This document shows positions 13,264 to 21,667 of a stretch of 22,066 nt of DNA, piece by piece. This DNA is from a virus: positions 1 through 22,066 of the IMG/VR virus record IMGVR_UViG_3300043775_001643; one strand, 5' to 3'. Under the pieces are notes generated by a model. The model was given only the letters and a program-made list of their open reading frames with translations. It made no database searches and was not told the origin of the DNA. Numbering within the stretch: the first letter of the stretch is position 1; each line of letters opens with the position of its first letter. The translations under genes and the position numbers were made by a program.

Positions 13264-13364
13264 TAATTTATTACCTCTTTGATTACTAGATAAACACAAA
13301 ATCCTATACAACAGGCTTTTAAAAACCTGTGAGCATAAACTATTAATATGTAATTATCGTCCAT
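13263..13364 (-). CDS. Possible 33-aa membrane mini-protein
   Basis: The ATG at 13364 shares its A with the TAA of the 869-aa gene (TAATG), as at 7926. A 33-codon frame ends with TAA at 13265-13263, inside the last base of the inverted repeat. The peptide has a hydrophobic, cysteine-bearing stretch (ACCIGFCVYLVI) flanked by basic residues, so it could span the membrane. There is no good Shine-Dalgarno, only the coupling. It may be a genuine mini-gene or a chance ORF in the longest gap of the tail region. Confidence 0.35.
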   Translation of the reverse strand: MDDNYILIVYAHRFLKACCIGFCVYLVIKEVIN

Positions 13365-15973
13365 TATTGTAATCCACTGCTTGTAGGTTGAGCATAGATA
13401 ATCATTGAGTGCATTTGGAAGTCCTGCTCAATTCCATAATTAGTTGCTGCCGTAGCTGGATCACCTGTCAAAGTAAAATTAAATGGCTGGTCATCATCAT
13501 TAGCTAGTACTATTTGTATAAATTCACCATCTGCGCTTAAATAAACGTTATGCCATATTAGTTCTTGAAATTGCTCATAAGGGGCTAAAGCATATGGCGA
13601 TGTTTCAAGTTGTGAATTGCCTAACAAAGCGGCATTAGGTTGTGGAAAACCTAACGATCTAGCAGTACCAATATTGTAATTTACTCTTATGTAGTTACTA
13701 TTAGTTTTGGTTACTAAAAAGTTTATACGACTAATGTAAGCATTGTAATCTTTACCAACATACAAGTTAAAGTCTTTGGACTGTATATTTATCAAGCTAA
13801 CACGAGCAATAGTCCCCAGTCCTGTATAAGTACCTGTAAAAGTAAATAGAGTTACTACATTATTAGCCGTGTCTAACTTTCCTGCAGTAATTCGAACTTG
13901 GTTTCTATCAACAACTGTTATAACTTTTGCTACAAACCTAGTTAAGGTATATACAACATTTAATGGGTCAGTGTAAGTAACAGCAATACCGCCTAAAGTG
14001 TCAATTGCTATATAATCTCCAGCGGCTAAATTATGGTTAACGCAATATATATAAATTGGAGTACTTCCCGCAACTGCACTATTAATTGTACCGCTAGCGT
14101 TGCTAACGCCAGTTATAGATAATCCCGGTGCGTTTGCAGAATAGTTATACTGCATAATATGCACAAAACCTTGTTGATTTCCAGCTACTACTCTAAGTGT
14201 TTTAATAGCGTTACTAGTACCAACATCACCGTTCCACTCATCTAGAGCGTTTACCCAATAAATATTTGTCAAACTCCATATAGCTTGAGGTGCAGGTGCG
14301 TTTAAACTGGTTTGGTAGAATCCTAAAAAGGTATAACTATCATCTATAAAAGACCATGAGTTATTAACATAATTATATACTATTAACCTATTTGGGTATG
14401 GAAAATCAGCAGTTCTACCAGATCCAGGATATGTCCACATAGCTACTTCTGGCTCATAATTACGAATACCAACTACACGCTCTAGCCCTGCATCTTCATT
14501 ATGCAAACCAAATACAAAATTTGGTATTTTTTCATCTATACGGGCAACGTTAGCGCCTGTGCAGCTATGTATTCCAACATTACCAAAACCTAATACTGTT
14601 TTATCAAACGGTATGGTACTAAATGTAGACTCCGCCCCTAATTCAGTATTAATTTTTTGCCATGTAAATGGGTAAATTTGGTTACCTGTATAGACAAGCT
14701 CCCACGTAGACCTCTCAAAATAAACTATCAATCTATCTTTTAAAAACTCGGCTGTAATAATAGCTTCTTGTGTTGCTGCATCTATTGCATTACCAAATCC
14801 TGGCAAATCTCCCATAAACGACACAGAGGTAAAGATTGTACCGCTTGACCCAAATAACGGATTACCCACTGCGCTAAATCTACACCTATTTGAAAACACT
14901 GTGTCTACACCATTAACTTGTTCTACAGTATTTAAAAATACTAATCTATTTTTAAACTGCACAATAATTCGCGCTGTAGAAATTTTAAAACTATGGCTGT
15001 AATAAACTGCAGTATTTGGCGACGGCGTTGCACTAGGTGCTATATCTAATTGACCTGTTGCCAAATCAATTGTTGTACCTGGTTGTTGAGCACATGGTGC
15101 GGCTGTAGTTAAAGGCACAATTAATAAGTTACCTGTTGCGGCTGGGACAATAAGAGCAGTACTTCCAACTATAAAGATATCGCCTGCTACTGGTAATGGG
15201 TTTACTATAAAAGCAACGACAGCACCAGCACCATTTGTTGTAGTTATTTGCGTGCCTTTACTATGAAACAAACTTGGCTTAATCCATGTACCTCCTGGTA
15301 TTTGATTGCGAAACCTAATGCCGTCAAGAGTACGAAAATTTGTTACCCATAAATAATTTTCGCTTGGTGTTACCCCACGATAGTTTACAATCCAAAAAAG
15401 CTGGTTATCTGCACCAGTCCAAGTGTCCTGGCCACCACTAAGCCGTTGCCAATCACCACCGCTGTAAAAATATGCAAACTTAGTATCAAAAGCAACTGTA
15501 GTTTCATCGTTCGTAAAAGGTTCTTCAAATTGTCCTATACCTGTAACAGGTAAAGCAGGATACAAAAAAACTGTGCCTACTGAACCTGCAATAGTTATTT
15601 GATTTGCTCCAGGACCTACGACTGCCGTTACAGCATTGTTAGTAGTTAATAATGGTTCACCAATTGTACTATTTACAACAGTCAAAGTTTCACCATTAGC
15701 AACTTGTTCTTCTATTTGCATACCAACCGCCACATTTAATGGCAGAGTAATTACACCGCCACCGCCAATAGCTATACCTGGTATCCGCAACCTACTACCA
15801 TTAACGCCGTTAGTCATTAAAGTACTACCAATACGTTTTCTAACTCTGCCACGCCATGTATAGGCATTATTCATAGTTGTAAATGCGTTATCAGGTAATA
15901 GCCATGGTTTAAAATTTGTTTGGACGCCCGACTTGTCGTCGGTGTATCCAATTATAAATTTGTCTATTGGCAT
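13364..15973 (-). CDS. Tail nozzle / tail-tube B-type structural protein (869 aa)
   Basis: The N-terminus reads PWLLPDNAFTTMNNAYTWRG followed by RVRKRIGS, the start seen on large podophage tail-tube or stabilisation proteins that begin with a 'pick up the constant features, then rotate into a propeller' beta architecture. The remainder is beta-rich throughout (for example IITAEFLKDRLIVYFERSTWEL at about 400-420, NRLIVYNYVNNSWSFIDDSY at about 525-545), which fits a beta-propeller nozzle. A domain with NHNLAAGDYIAI near 640 resembles the PHGMTVGQQV segment of the 344-aa protein. TAGGT lies before the ATG, one base after the upstream stop. It probably forms the distal tube of the short tail. The exact family is not verified. 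Confidence 0.65.
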   Translation of the reverse strand: MPIDKFIIGYTDDKSGVQTNFKPWLLPDNAFTTMNNAYTWRGRVRKRIGSTLMTNGVNGSRLRIPGIAIGGGGVITLPLNVAVGMQIEEQVANGETLTVVNSTIGEPLLTTNNAVTAVVGPGANQITIAGSVGTVFLYPALPVTGIGQFEEPFTNDETTVAFDTKFAYFYSGGDWQRLSGGQDTWTGADNQLFWIVNYRGVTPSENYLWVTNFRTLDGIRFRNQIPGGTWIKPSLFHSKGTQITTTNGAGAVVAFIVNPLPVAGDIFIVGSTALIVPAATGNLLIVPLTTAAPCAQQPGTTIDLATGQLDIAPSATPSPNTAVYYSHSFKISTARIIVQFKNRLVFLNTVEQVNGVDTVFSNRCRFSAVGNPLFGSSGTIFTSVSFMGDLPGFGNAIDAATQEAIITAEFLKDRLIVYFERSTWELVYTGNQIYPFTWQKINTELGAESTFSTIPFDKTVLGFGNVGIHSCTGANVARIDEKIPNFVFGLHNEDAGLERVVGIRNYEPEVAMWTYPGSGRTADFPYPNRLIVYNYVNNSWSFIDDSYTFLGFYQTSLNAPAPQAIWSLTNIYWVNALDEWNGDVGTSNAIKTLRVVAGNQQGFVHIMQYNYSANAPGLSITGVSNASGTINSAVAGSTPIYIYCVNHNLAAGDYIAIDTLGGIAVTYTDPLNVVYTLTRFVAKVITVVDRNQVRITAGKLDTANNVVTLFTFTGTYTGLGTIARVSLINIQSKDFNLYVGKDYNAYISRINFLVTKTNSNYIRVNYNIGTARSLGFPQPNAALLGNSQLETSPYALAPYEQFQELIWHNVYLSADGEFIQIVLANDDDQPFNFTLTGDPATAATNYGIEQDFQMHSMIIYAQPTSSGLQ

Positions 15974-15974
15974 G

Positions 15975-16676
15975 TTAAAAACCTATAGCAACATATGCAA
16001 AAATACCACTTTGTCCAGCTGAAGTGCCCGATGTTCTAACACTTCTACAACCAACCTGAATAATTGGGCCAGCAATACCAGCAGCTGGAAGAGTAGCATG
16101 GGCAACTGCTGAAAATGTTGTACCAATGAACGGTGTAAGCATTACGCTAAATACCTTGTTGGGAAATGGGATTGGAAATACTATATTAGCAGATGGTGAA
16201 ATGCTACCATTATCTGGTATGCCTTGGGTAAAAGAACTATATTGTATTAAAATTCCAGATGGTAAATAAGTATAGCCTGCTTGTCCATTAATTCCTGGAT
16301 TGTTTAATAATTGTGATTCAGTAAATGGTACGTTTAAAGTCCCCCATGTACTTGGGTTTGCTGTTTTTATTGGTATTACAGCCCACATTCTTGATTGTGA
16401 ATTTGGATCGTTAGCAGCATTTAAAGCCGCATAAATACCTAATGTTCCTCGACCATTTGCAGGATTTATAGATGGTGTAAAATTACCACCAGCAACATAA
16501 GTTTGTTGTATTAATGATACTTTAGCGTGTTTACCTTCGTTACCGCCTGCCCCGCTAATTTGCACATGGTCGACGTTAGTCCAAACTTGAAGTTGTTGAA
16601 AGTTTTGCAATATCAATGGTTGAGTAAATGAAATAGCTTGTTGCGGTTGTGGTACGTCTGGTGTATATGCTGGCAT
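15975..16676 (-). CDS. Fibre-like virion protein with gp53-type C-terminus (233 aa)
   Basis: The N-terminal part (LILQNFQQLQVWTNVDHVQI, then GNEGKHAKVSLIQQ at about 48-60) resembles conserved podophage proteins that start with a short helix and a DH-V-x-F/I motif. The C-terminal part, about 130-233, reads GYTYLPSGILIQYSSFTQG, IVFPIPFPNKVFSVMLTPF and final FAYVAIGF, the pattern of the gp53-like fibre C-terminal domain (LPxGxxxQWG ... FPxxFPxxxxxVxxT ... YxAIG). A short trimeric fibre or tail-tip plug is likely. AGGATAAAATT precedes the ATG at 16676 and the 869-aa gene starts one base after its stop, so the two are made together. Confidence 0.65.
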   Translation of the reverse strand: MPAYTPDVPQPQQAISFTQPLILQNFQQLQVWTNVDHVQISGAGGNEGKHAKVSLIQQTYVAGGNFTPSINPANGRGTLGIYAALNAANDPNSQSRMWAVIPIKTANPSTWGTLNVPFTESQLLNNPGINGQAGYTYLPSGILIQYSSFTQGIPDNGSISPSANIVFPIPFPNKVFSVMLTPFIGTTFSAVAHATLPAAGIAGPIIQVGCRSVRTSGTSAGQSGIFAYVAIGF

Positions 16677-16754
16677 AATTTTATCCTTTTATAAATTGTT
16701 AAAAACCTAGTTATTAATTGCCACCAATTAATTTTTTGTTCATTAAAATACTGT

Positions 16755-17822
16755 TTAAAAGTTGCCGCCGCCACTAAAGAAGCCTGGTCCATATGCTCCT
16801 GCGGCAGTCATTTGTTCTGTATATATTGTGCTAGAGCGTTGACTGGTCTGCTGTACAATTGTACGGCGCTGGATCAAGTCCATCTGGCTTGTAAATTCAG
16901 GCATAATGGCTTTAACAGACTCATAGTCCTGACGGTCTTGAAAGACCTTGATTGAAGCCCCGTACGCTATATACTGCCACCACTCTTTAAGCTTTGGATT
17001 TTGCGTATCCGCCAGCAAAGCAGCAGGTTGCACAAATACTTCCATATTGATGCGGTATGCTTTATCAGGCACTGGACGCACTACAAATTTACCGTCATAG
17101 AATAACACGGCTTGCGGTAAACTAGGCGATACTAATACTGTTTCAGAATATATAGGCGCTCCAGCTAACGCTGCTGTAGCTACGCCGTTGAGGTTAAAAC
17201 CGTTTGGTATATTTACCACGCCTGTTAAATAGTTAATTGTACCGAGTACTGTTCCTAAAAAATTAGGCTCAACCAAATTACCTGAAATACCATTACCAGC
17301 TATCGGTAAGTCAATTAAAGTTAATGCATTTTGTAACGCATCGACTGTTGTTATAACTATACTATTGCGTAATAGACAAGTAGTTATACTTACACCGCCA
17401 GTATTAGCTTGCTGTGTATTGATTGTAAACGTTATAGCTTGTCCCACGTTACCGTCACCTGTAGCAGATGTTTGGGCTATAGAGTTTATTTGAGGATAGA
17501 CACCAAAAAAAGATGTTCTGCTTTCACAAAACCAAGATTGGTAGCCAGCTATAAACACTGGTGGGTGTACAGTAATATATCTATTTTTAAAATCAAACAG
17601 CGGGCTTTCTGGTGGAGCTGTAACTGTATCATATGTATCTACGTACGGAGTTGTATAGAAACTGAATGTCTCACGTAGGTTTGCTAAGCGTAAATGCTCT
17701 GGAAAATCGTATAAAACAAATGTGTTGATATAGTCATTTATTTGAGCGTCTGTTAGCTGGGAGGGAGACAGGCTACGGGTAAGCCGTCTTACTTTAGTTC
17801 TGATGGTTTGTAAATCTGCCAT
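16755..17822 (-). CDS. Head-tail connector / adaptor-type protein (355 aa)
   Basis: The first 65 residues are helical with LQTIRTKVRRLTRSLSPSQL followed by TDAQINDYINTFVLYDFPEH, the signature I associate with podophage adaptor proteins that bind the portal. A beta-rich insertion, about 120-245, is followed by a second helical part (KEWWQYIAYGASIKVFQDRQ) and a disordered Gly-rich end (GPGFFSGGGNF). It comes between capsid genes and the tail nozzle gene, the expected site for the connector. AGGATGT precedes the ATG at 17822. The assignment is by motif and position. Confidence 0.65.
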   Translation of the reverse strand: MADLQTIRTKVRRLTRSLSPSQLTDAQINDYINTFVLYDFPEHLRLANLRETFSFYTTPYVDTYDTVTAPPESPLFDFKNRYITVHPPVFIAGYQSWFCESRTSFFGVYPQINSIAQTSATGDGNVGQAITFTINTQQANTGGVSITTCLLRNSIVITTVDALQNALTLIDLPIAGNGISGNLVEPNFLGTVLGTINYLTGVVNIPNGFNLNGVATAALAGAPIYSETVLVSPSLPQAVLFYDGKFVVRPVPDKAYRINMEVFVQPAALLADTQNPKLKEWWQYIAYGASIKVFQDRQDYESVKAIMPEFTSQMDLIQRRTIVQQTSQRSSTIYTEQMTAAGAYGPGFFSGGGNF

Positions 17823-17882
17823 ACTACATCCTTATTATGTAAATTGGTAATAGCTTAGCAAACTTACAAACCAGTTGAATTG

Positions 17883-18227
17883 TTAATTCAATATATTTCT
17901 AGTTGCCGCGTATAAAATGCTGTTAATTTCGCCAGTTGGCACTGCTTGTGGAAACTGTTCTGCTGCTGGAGGAGTAATATAGGACGCCATGTTTATTGTA
18001 TCTATAGGCATAGAAAACGTTGTATTAGTGAGCACTAAAATAGGCGCTTCTACATGGTTTAGCTCTGTAATGCCATAACCTTGTGGCACATATAAGCGTA
18101 TTATCAACCCAGTAACAAATTGATTATCAAACGAAGTAGTAATTACTACAGGGTTTGAGTTTGTTATGTTAGTTATAATCCTCATAGCTGGTTGAAATAT
18201 TGGCGTTGCTACAGCAAGTATTGGCAT
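17883..18227 (-). CDS. Small conserved head/tail protein with RIITNIT beta domain (114 aa)
   Basis: Residues 15-52 (MRIITNITNSNPVVITTSF, then TGLIIRLYVPQGYGITELN) match, position for position, a segment of the 344-aa capsid-neighbour protein (NRIITNITQAAGVITVATS, then VGQQVRFKIPSTCG). The rest, ending in PTGEINSILYAATRNIL, is a short beta domain and helix. It is probably a virion component, perhaps a head decoration or a stopper. Its AGGA overlaps the stop of the 123-aa gene, so the two are coupled. A weak 7-bp hairpin overlaps its stop. Confidence 0.65.
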   Translation of the reverse strand: MPILAVATPIFQPAMRIITNITNSNPVVITTSFDNQFVTGLIIRLYVPQGYGITELNHVEAPILVLTNTTFSMPIDTINMASYITPPAAEQFPQAVPTGEINSILYAATRNILN

Positions 18228-18599
18228 CTAGATCCTTTCTACAGTGATAATCTCTTTGCTTGGCTGAGCATCGATGCCCATAAAGTCTAATGATTGGAAA
18301 CTACAACGGCGTACTTTTTGCCCAATCTTAGCAATAGGTTTACCAAACTCATCTTGGCTATAAGAGTGTATTGGGTAAAAACAATTTGTATTTAAATGAC
18401 GTGCTACGCCTAATGGTAGTTCATATATCTCACCATCACGCAACGAGTAGTTTTGTGGGGCATCACCTTTATATAATTTTATACTAAAGTCCATGACACC
18501 GCCTGGCACTTCGTGAAAGATAAATTTGCCGCTTACTTTTTCGGCATCACGGTTGCGTAAGGCTTCCATCTCTTTGCTTGTTAACTTTTTTCTTTCCAT
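18228..18599 (-). CDS. Conserved-type virion protein (123 aa)
   Basis: A charged N-terminal helix (KKLTSKEMEALRNRDAEKVS) leads to FIFHEVPGGVMDFSIKLYKG, a strand-rich part with YELPLGVARHLNTNCFYPIH and KVRRCSFQSLDFMG. The VPGG..F..KLYKGD...Y.L.DG..Y.LPLGVARHLN pattern is one I recognise from unnamed podophage proteins coded between capsid and connector. The C-terminus is short and charged. It is probably a head or portal accessory. GGGAG precedes the ATG and a GNRA-type hairpin lies 28 bases upstream. Confidence 0.7.
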   Translation of the reverse strand: MERKKLTSKEMEALRNRDAEKVSGKFIFHEVPGGVMDFSIKLYKGDAPQNYSLRDGEIYELPLGVARHLNTNCFYPIHSYSQDEFGKPIAKIGQKVRRCSFQSLDFMGIDAQPSKEIITVERI

Positions 18600-18626
18600 G
18601 ATTACTCCCTTGTTAAATGTTAAGCG

Positions 18627-18644
18627 GGGAGGGGTAACCCTCCC
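18627..18644. terminator. Seven-bp GC-rich hairpin after the 344-aa gene
   Basis: GGGAGGG (18627-18633) and CCCTCCC (18638-18644) flank GTAA. The stem is GC-only except one pair, rare in this AT-rich DNA, and lies just after the stop of the 344-aa gene on the minus strand. No T-run follows, so it may attenuate or protect capsid-gene mRNA rather than end it. Confidence 0.35.
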
Positions 18645-18656
18645 ATCCGAATAAGA

Positions 18657-19691
18657 TTATGCGTATTCTTCAGAGTTAAAGCAAGCTCCAACTTTCCAGA
18701 AACTAACCTCAGTTGCAGCACCAGCAGGTTCGTTAGCACCAGCTTTTAAGCGGATACCAATAAAACCTTGGTTTACTGTAGCATCAGCCAAAATGTTAGC
18801 ATTTTGTGATACTGAGTAAGCTGTGTCTTGGCCGAAAGGTATCATCTCTGGCAATTGTGAACCAGCAGCAACTTCTGCAGATGTTGGATAAGTAAAAACT
18901 TGACCACTACCAACAATGTCGATAGTAAAGCGAACTGATCCAAAAGCAGCTAATGGAGCGTCGTTAGCAACTACGCTTGTTACTGTAGCTGATACATAGT
19001 TGTTTGATGAGTTTGAATCAAGTAATGCACTAATTGCAGCACCACATGTTGAAGGGATCTTGAATCTAACCTGTTGTCCTACTGTCATCCCGTGTGGAAT
19101 AGAAGTAGCAACAGTAATTACACCAGCAGCTTGTGTAATGTTGGTGATGATTCTGTTTGCTGGATAGAATCTTGATGTGATATCAATACGCTGTATGTTA
19201 CCGTTAGTACCAGCAACACCAGAAGCTGTAGCTAATGCGTTGTTTGCAGCTAACAATAAACTAATATTGTTACCAGCAACAACACTAACAATCATATCTA
19301 CACCGTAGTTACCAAAAACAGCTGCACCACCAGTAGCATTAACCACCCTAACAATATTACCTACAGCGACAGCACCAGCTGCTACTGCTGCGGCAGATGT
19401 TACCACAGGAACAGTTGCGCTTGTTTGTGCTGTAGTAGCATATTGAATAGATGCAAAGTTAGCTGGGTTAGAGTAATCGATGATAGTAAATGAATCAGCA
19501 GCTGTGTAGGTAACAGCACCAGCAACATCAATTCGTATACCAGTAGGCATACCTGTTTGAAAGTAAAACTGTTCTCTTGTTGAGTAATTTACAATATTAA
19601 TCCAGTTTACGCCTGGCCTAAAAACAATAGTCTTAGCAACTGCTGTAGCTGGCTGAGTAAAATTACCACGTACTATAATTGTTCCGTCCAT
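18657..19691 (-). CDS. Capsid-associated beta-rich structural protein (344 aa)
   Basis: Directly follows the major capsid gene with ten bases between and GGAG before its ATG. The protein is almost all beta and loop, alanine- and valine-rich in the middle (VTSAAAVAAGAVAVGNIVR), and has the RIITNIT...PHGMTVGQQVRF domain at about 174-212 shared with the 114-aa protein. The start, TQPATAVAKTIVFRPGVNW, suggests a surface beta-sandwich and the end is SFWKVGACFNSEEYA. A head decoration, minor capsid or fibre-like protein on the head is the natural reading from position and composition. I do not recognise a named family. Confidence 0.6.
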   Translation of the reverse strand: MDGTIIVRGNFTQPATAVAKTIVFRPGVNWINIVNYSTREQFYFQTGMPTGIRIDVAGAVTYTAADSFTIIDYSNPANFASIQYATTAQTSATVPVVTSAAAVAAGAVAVGNIVRVVNATGGAAVFGNYGVDMIVSVVAGNNISLLLAANNALATASGVAGTNGNIQRIDITSRFYPANRIITNITQAAGVITVATSIPHGMTVGQQVRFKIPSTCGAAISALLDSNSSNNYVSATVTSVVANDAPLAAFGSVRFTIDIVGSGQVFTYPTSAEVAAGSQLPEMIPFGQDTAYSVSQNANILADATVNQGFIGIRLKAGANEPAGAATEVSFWKVGACFNSEEYA

Positions 19692-19701
19692 AATATCTCC
19701 T

Positions 19702-20652
19702 TTATTGTGCTAATGTAGCTCTTAGGTTGATAACCCAGAGATCGTTGGTTATTCTTGGACATGTCGCAAATTTATAGCCTACAGAAGCGTTCAACGCTAA
19801 TGGGCCATCATAAATTGGCGGTCTGTAGATAAAGGACGCACTGTATCCATCTTGCTGTACAGTTGCATAAGCTTCCATACCAACACAGAAAATGTTATAT
19901 ACGTCTTGACCTTGAACAGAAGCAGCTGGGCTGATTGAGCCGATGCTTGATACCAAGAATCTCAAGTTATTAACACAACCCCACTCTGAACGTAAAGCGT
20001 TTGTAGGTGCTGGATAATTACTTTTTGACGTAAAGTTATTAACGCCTTCTAACTCTTTTGTCATGTTTGTATGACATAAAGCAAAATAAGCGTCACGAAC
20101 TGGAGCTGTACCAAACTTATCTTCACCTTCGATGTTATCGGAGATTGTATAAGCGTTGTTACCTAGTAATACACGTGTTACTTCAGACACGTCTAACAAT
20201 GTTAGCTCGGTCGGGCTGTCGCCGTTTACGCCACCAACACAGTTAATAAATGATGCTGTTGATGCCAACATATCACGTGTTAACTGATCTTCGGTTTGAC
20301 GTAGCGAAACGCCTAAACGTGCTGCACATTCGTTAAGAACAGGGTCTTGGTTTTGTAATGTTACTTGTTCGTTTAAAACTACATATGTGCCATAGAAGCT
20401 AATTTTAGCGTCAATGTCTACAGCTGTTAGGTTTTGTGGTGGTGGAGTAATACCACTGTTCCCCAAAGGAACCATAGCTGTTTGTAATGGGTTATATCTA
20501 CGCATACGTAAAGTATTACCACCATTACGAGGCATATTTTTGCGCATTGCTGGGATATTATGAATCATATTTGGTACAGGTACGCTTAGCAATTTATAGC
20601 TAAAGCTCTGTTGTACTGGTGAAGGTAAAATGGATGTAGTTGTAACTGCCAT
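19702..20652 (-). CDS. Major capsid protein, N4-gp56-like (316 aa)
   Basis: The HK97-fold features seen are: an N-terminal arm; a segment GNTLRMRRYNPLQTAMVPLG (about 45-64) and the strand KISFYGTYVVLNEQV (about 83-97), both typical of the N4-gp56 capsid family; a helix QTEDQLTRDMLASTASF (about 119-135); and a P-domain/A-domain stretch with NNLRFLVSSIGS and a C-terminal beta (DLWVINLRATLAQ). Length of 316 aa is usual for small podophage capsids. It lies after the scaffold gene and has its own leader and a candidate promoter, as expected for the most abundant virion protein. GGAA precedes the ATG at 20652. Confidence 0.8.
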   Translation of the reverse strand: MAVTTTSILPSPVQQSFSYKLLSVPVPNMIHNIPAMRKNMPRNGGNTLRMRRYNPLQTAMVPLGNSGITPPPQNLTAVDIDAKISFYGTYVVLNEQVTLQNQDPVLNECAARLGVSLRQTEDQLTRDMLASTASFINCVGGVNGDSPTELTLLDVSEVTRVLLGNNAYTISDNIEGEDKFGTAPVRDAYFALCHTNMTKELEGVNNFTSKSNYPAPTNALRSEWGCVNNLRFLVSSIGSISPAASVQGQDVYNIFCVGMEAYATVQQDGYSASFIYRPPIYDGPLALNASVGYKFATCPRITNDLWVINLRATLAQ

Positions 20653-20726
20653 TTTTGTTCCTTAGTTAAAGTTAATCAATGTACTTCAAATAAGATGACG
20701 AGTCTTTTTACAGTCTGATGATCTGG

Positions 20727-20773
20727 CGAGAATCTATACGGCCATTAAGAAGGGTGAGAGTAGCGAATTCTCG
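20727..20773. repeat. Inverted repeat in the capsid-gene leader
   Basis: CGAGAAT (20727-20733) and ATTCTCG (20767-20773) are inverted repeats 33 bases apart inside the 198-bp gap before the capsid gene, and the right arm overlaps a second short imperfect stem (GTAGCGA with TCGTTAC around ATTC). The untranslated leader could fold in two alternative ways; function is unknown. Confidence 0.4.
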
Positions 20774-20787
20774 TTACGGCTGGCTTT

Positions 20788-20815
20788 ATATTAGCAAAAA
20801 GTATATGAGGGTCAA
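20788..20815 (-). promoter_or_regulatory. Candidate capsid-gene promoter
   Basis: On the minus strand TTGACC (20815-20810), 16 bases, TAATAT (20793-20788). Five of six and four of six matches to sigma70 consensus. Transcripts would start near 20780 and carry a leader of about 130 bases, with an inverted repeat, before the capsid ATG. No ORF fills the gap. Confidence 0.45.
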
Positions 20816-20850
20816 CTAGAGGGAGCAGATTGATACTACCCCCTATAATT

Positions 20851-21663
20851 TTATAAGTTTTGACGTGCTGCAAACATCTCTTTGACTAGCTGGTCTTTTA
20901 ACTCTGGCGTTAAACCGTTTGCAAAAGCATTGGCATGACTCAAAGGAGATTCACTTTTTTGTGGCGCTATACTGCTCAATGACTTAGGCTTAGCTAAGTT
21001 TTGCTGTGCTTTAAGCTTGTCAGCATCGTATGAAGTATCACGATGGATATTTAATAGCTTAATCATCTTATACGCCATAGCATGGGCTTTATAAACGTCG
21101 CCTGTAGCTAAAATTGCATCGGCCACATCTGGATCTATCTCACGTAATTTTTTTTGATTTTCGTATGACACTACCTTCTCAAAGTCTGGAAAGTCGTTCT
21201 TAATACGCATCTCAGCAGTAGACATAGCTAGACGCTTAGAATCTTCTTCACGTGCTTTCTTCAGCGCTGCTAACTCTTTTTTGATACTTAAAAGATGCCT
21301 ACCCTCTGCCAAGTCGTCTTCTTTAATACCAAGCTCACTAAGGTCAATCTCTTCTTCTTGAGGTTTTGTTGCAGCTTGTCGCTGTGCTAGCAACTCTCTT
21401 GCTTCATCTAATTCACGCTGTAACTTATCTTTAGACTGACGCAGTAATCGCCAATTTTCGTCTTTGACGCTCTTTAGCTCCGCCTCGATAGATTGATCTG
21501 GTTGCGCCTGTATCGTTTGCTGCGGAGCTTCCTCAACAACTTCTTCTTGTACTTGCTCAACTACTTGCTCTTCAATCATTTCAATACCTTCCTGTTGCAT
21601 TTTCTTGGCTGCCTCTCTGTTCATTTGATCAATTTGTGATTGTGATGCTATTGGTAAATCCAT
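20851..21663 (-). CDS. Capsid scaffolding protein (270 aa)
   Basis: The sequence is highly charged and helical. An acidic N-terminal segment (EEQVVEQVQEEVVEEAPQQ at about 31-49) is followed by coiled-coil heptads (ENWRLLRQSKDKLQRELDEA at about 73-92 and LLSIKKELAALKKAREEDSK at about 124-143), and the C-terminus is a basic-acidic helix (PELKDQLVKEMFAARQNL), which in scaffolds binds the capsid protein. Length and place directly before the major capsid gene match podophage scaffolds. AAGGAT precedes the ATG at 21663 and overlaps the upstream stop region. An A8 tract lies inside the frame without breaking it. No protease motif is seen. Confidence 0.8.
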   Translation of the reverse strand: MDLPIASQSQIDQMNREAAKKMQQEGIEMIEEQVVEQVQEEVVEEAPQQTIQAQPDQSIEAELKSVKDENWRLLRQSKDKLQRELDEARELLAQRQAATKPQEEEIDLSELGIKEDDLAEGRHLLSIKKELAALKKAREEDSKRLAMSTAEMRIKNDFPDFEKVVSYENQKKLREIDPDVADAILATGDVYKAHAMAYKMIKLLNIHRDTSYDADKLKAQQNLAKPKSLSSIAPQKSESPLSHANAFANGLTPELKDQLVKEMFAARQNL

Positions 21664-21667
21664 ATCC

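Noticed and set aside
17875-17891. 7-bp hairpin at the end of the 114-aa gene
   Set aside because: AT-only stem but for one pair, three-base loop, no T-run; likely chance in AT-rich DNA.
21145-21165. A8 tract in the scaffold gene as a programmed frameshift site
   Set aside because: The scaffold frame continues normally across it and no overlapping alternative frame extends far.
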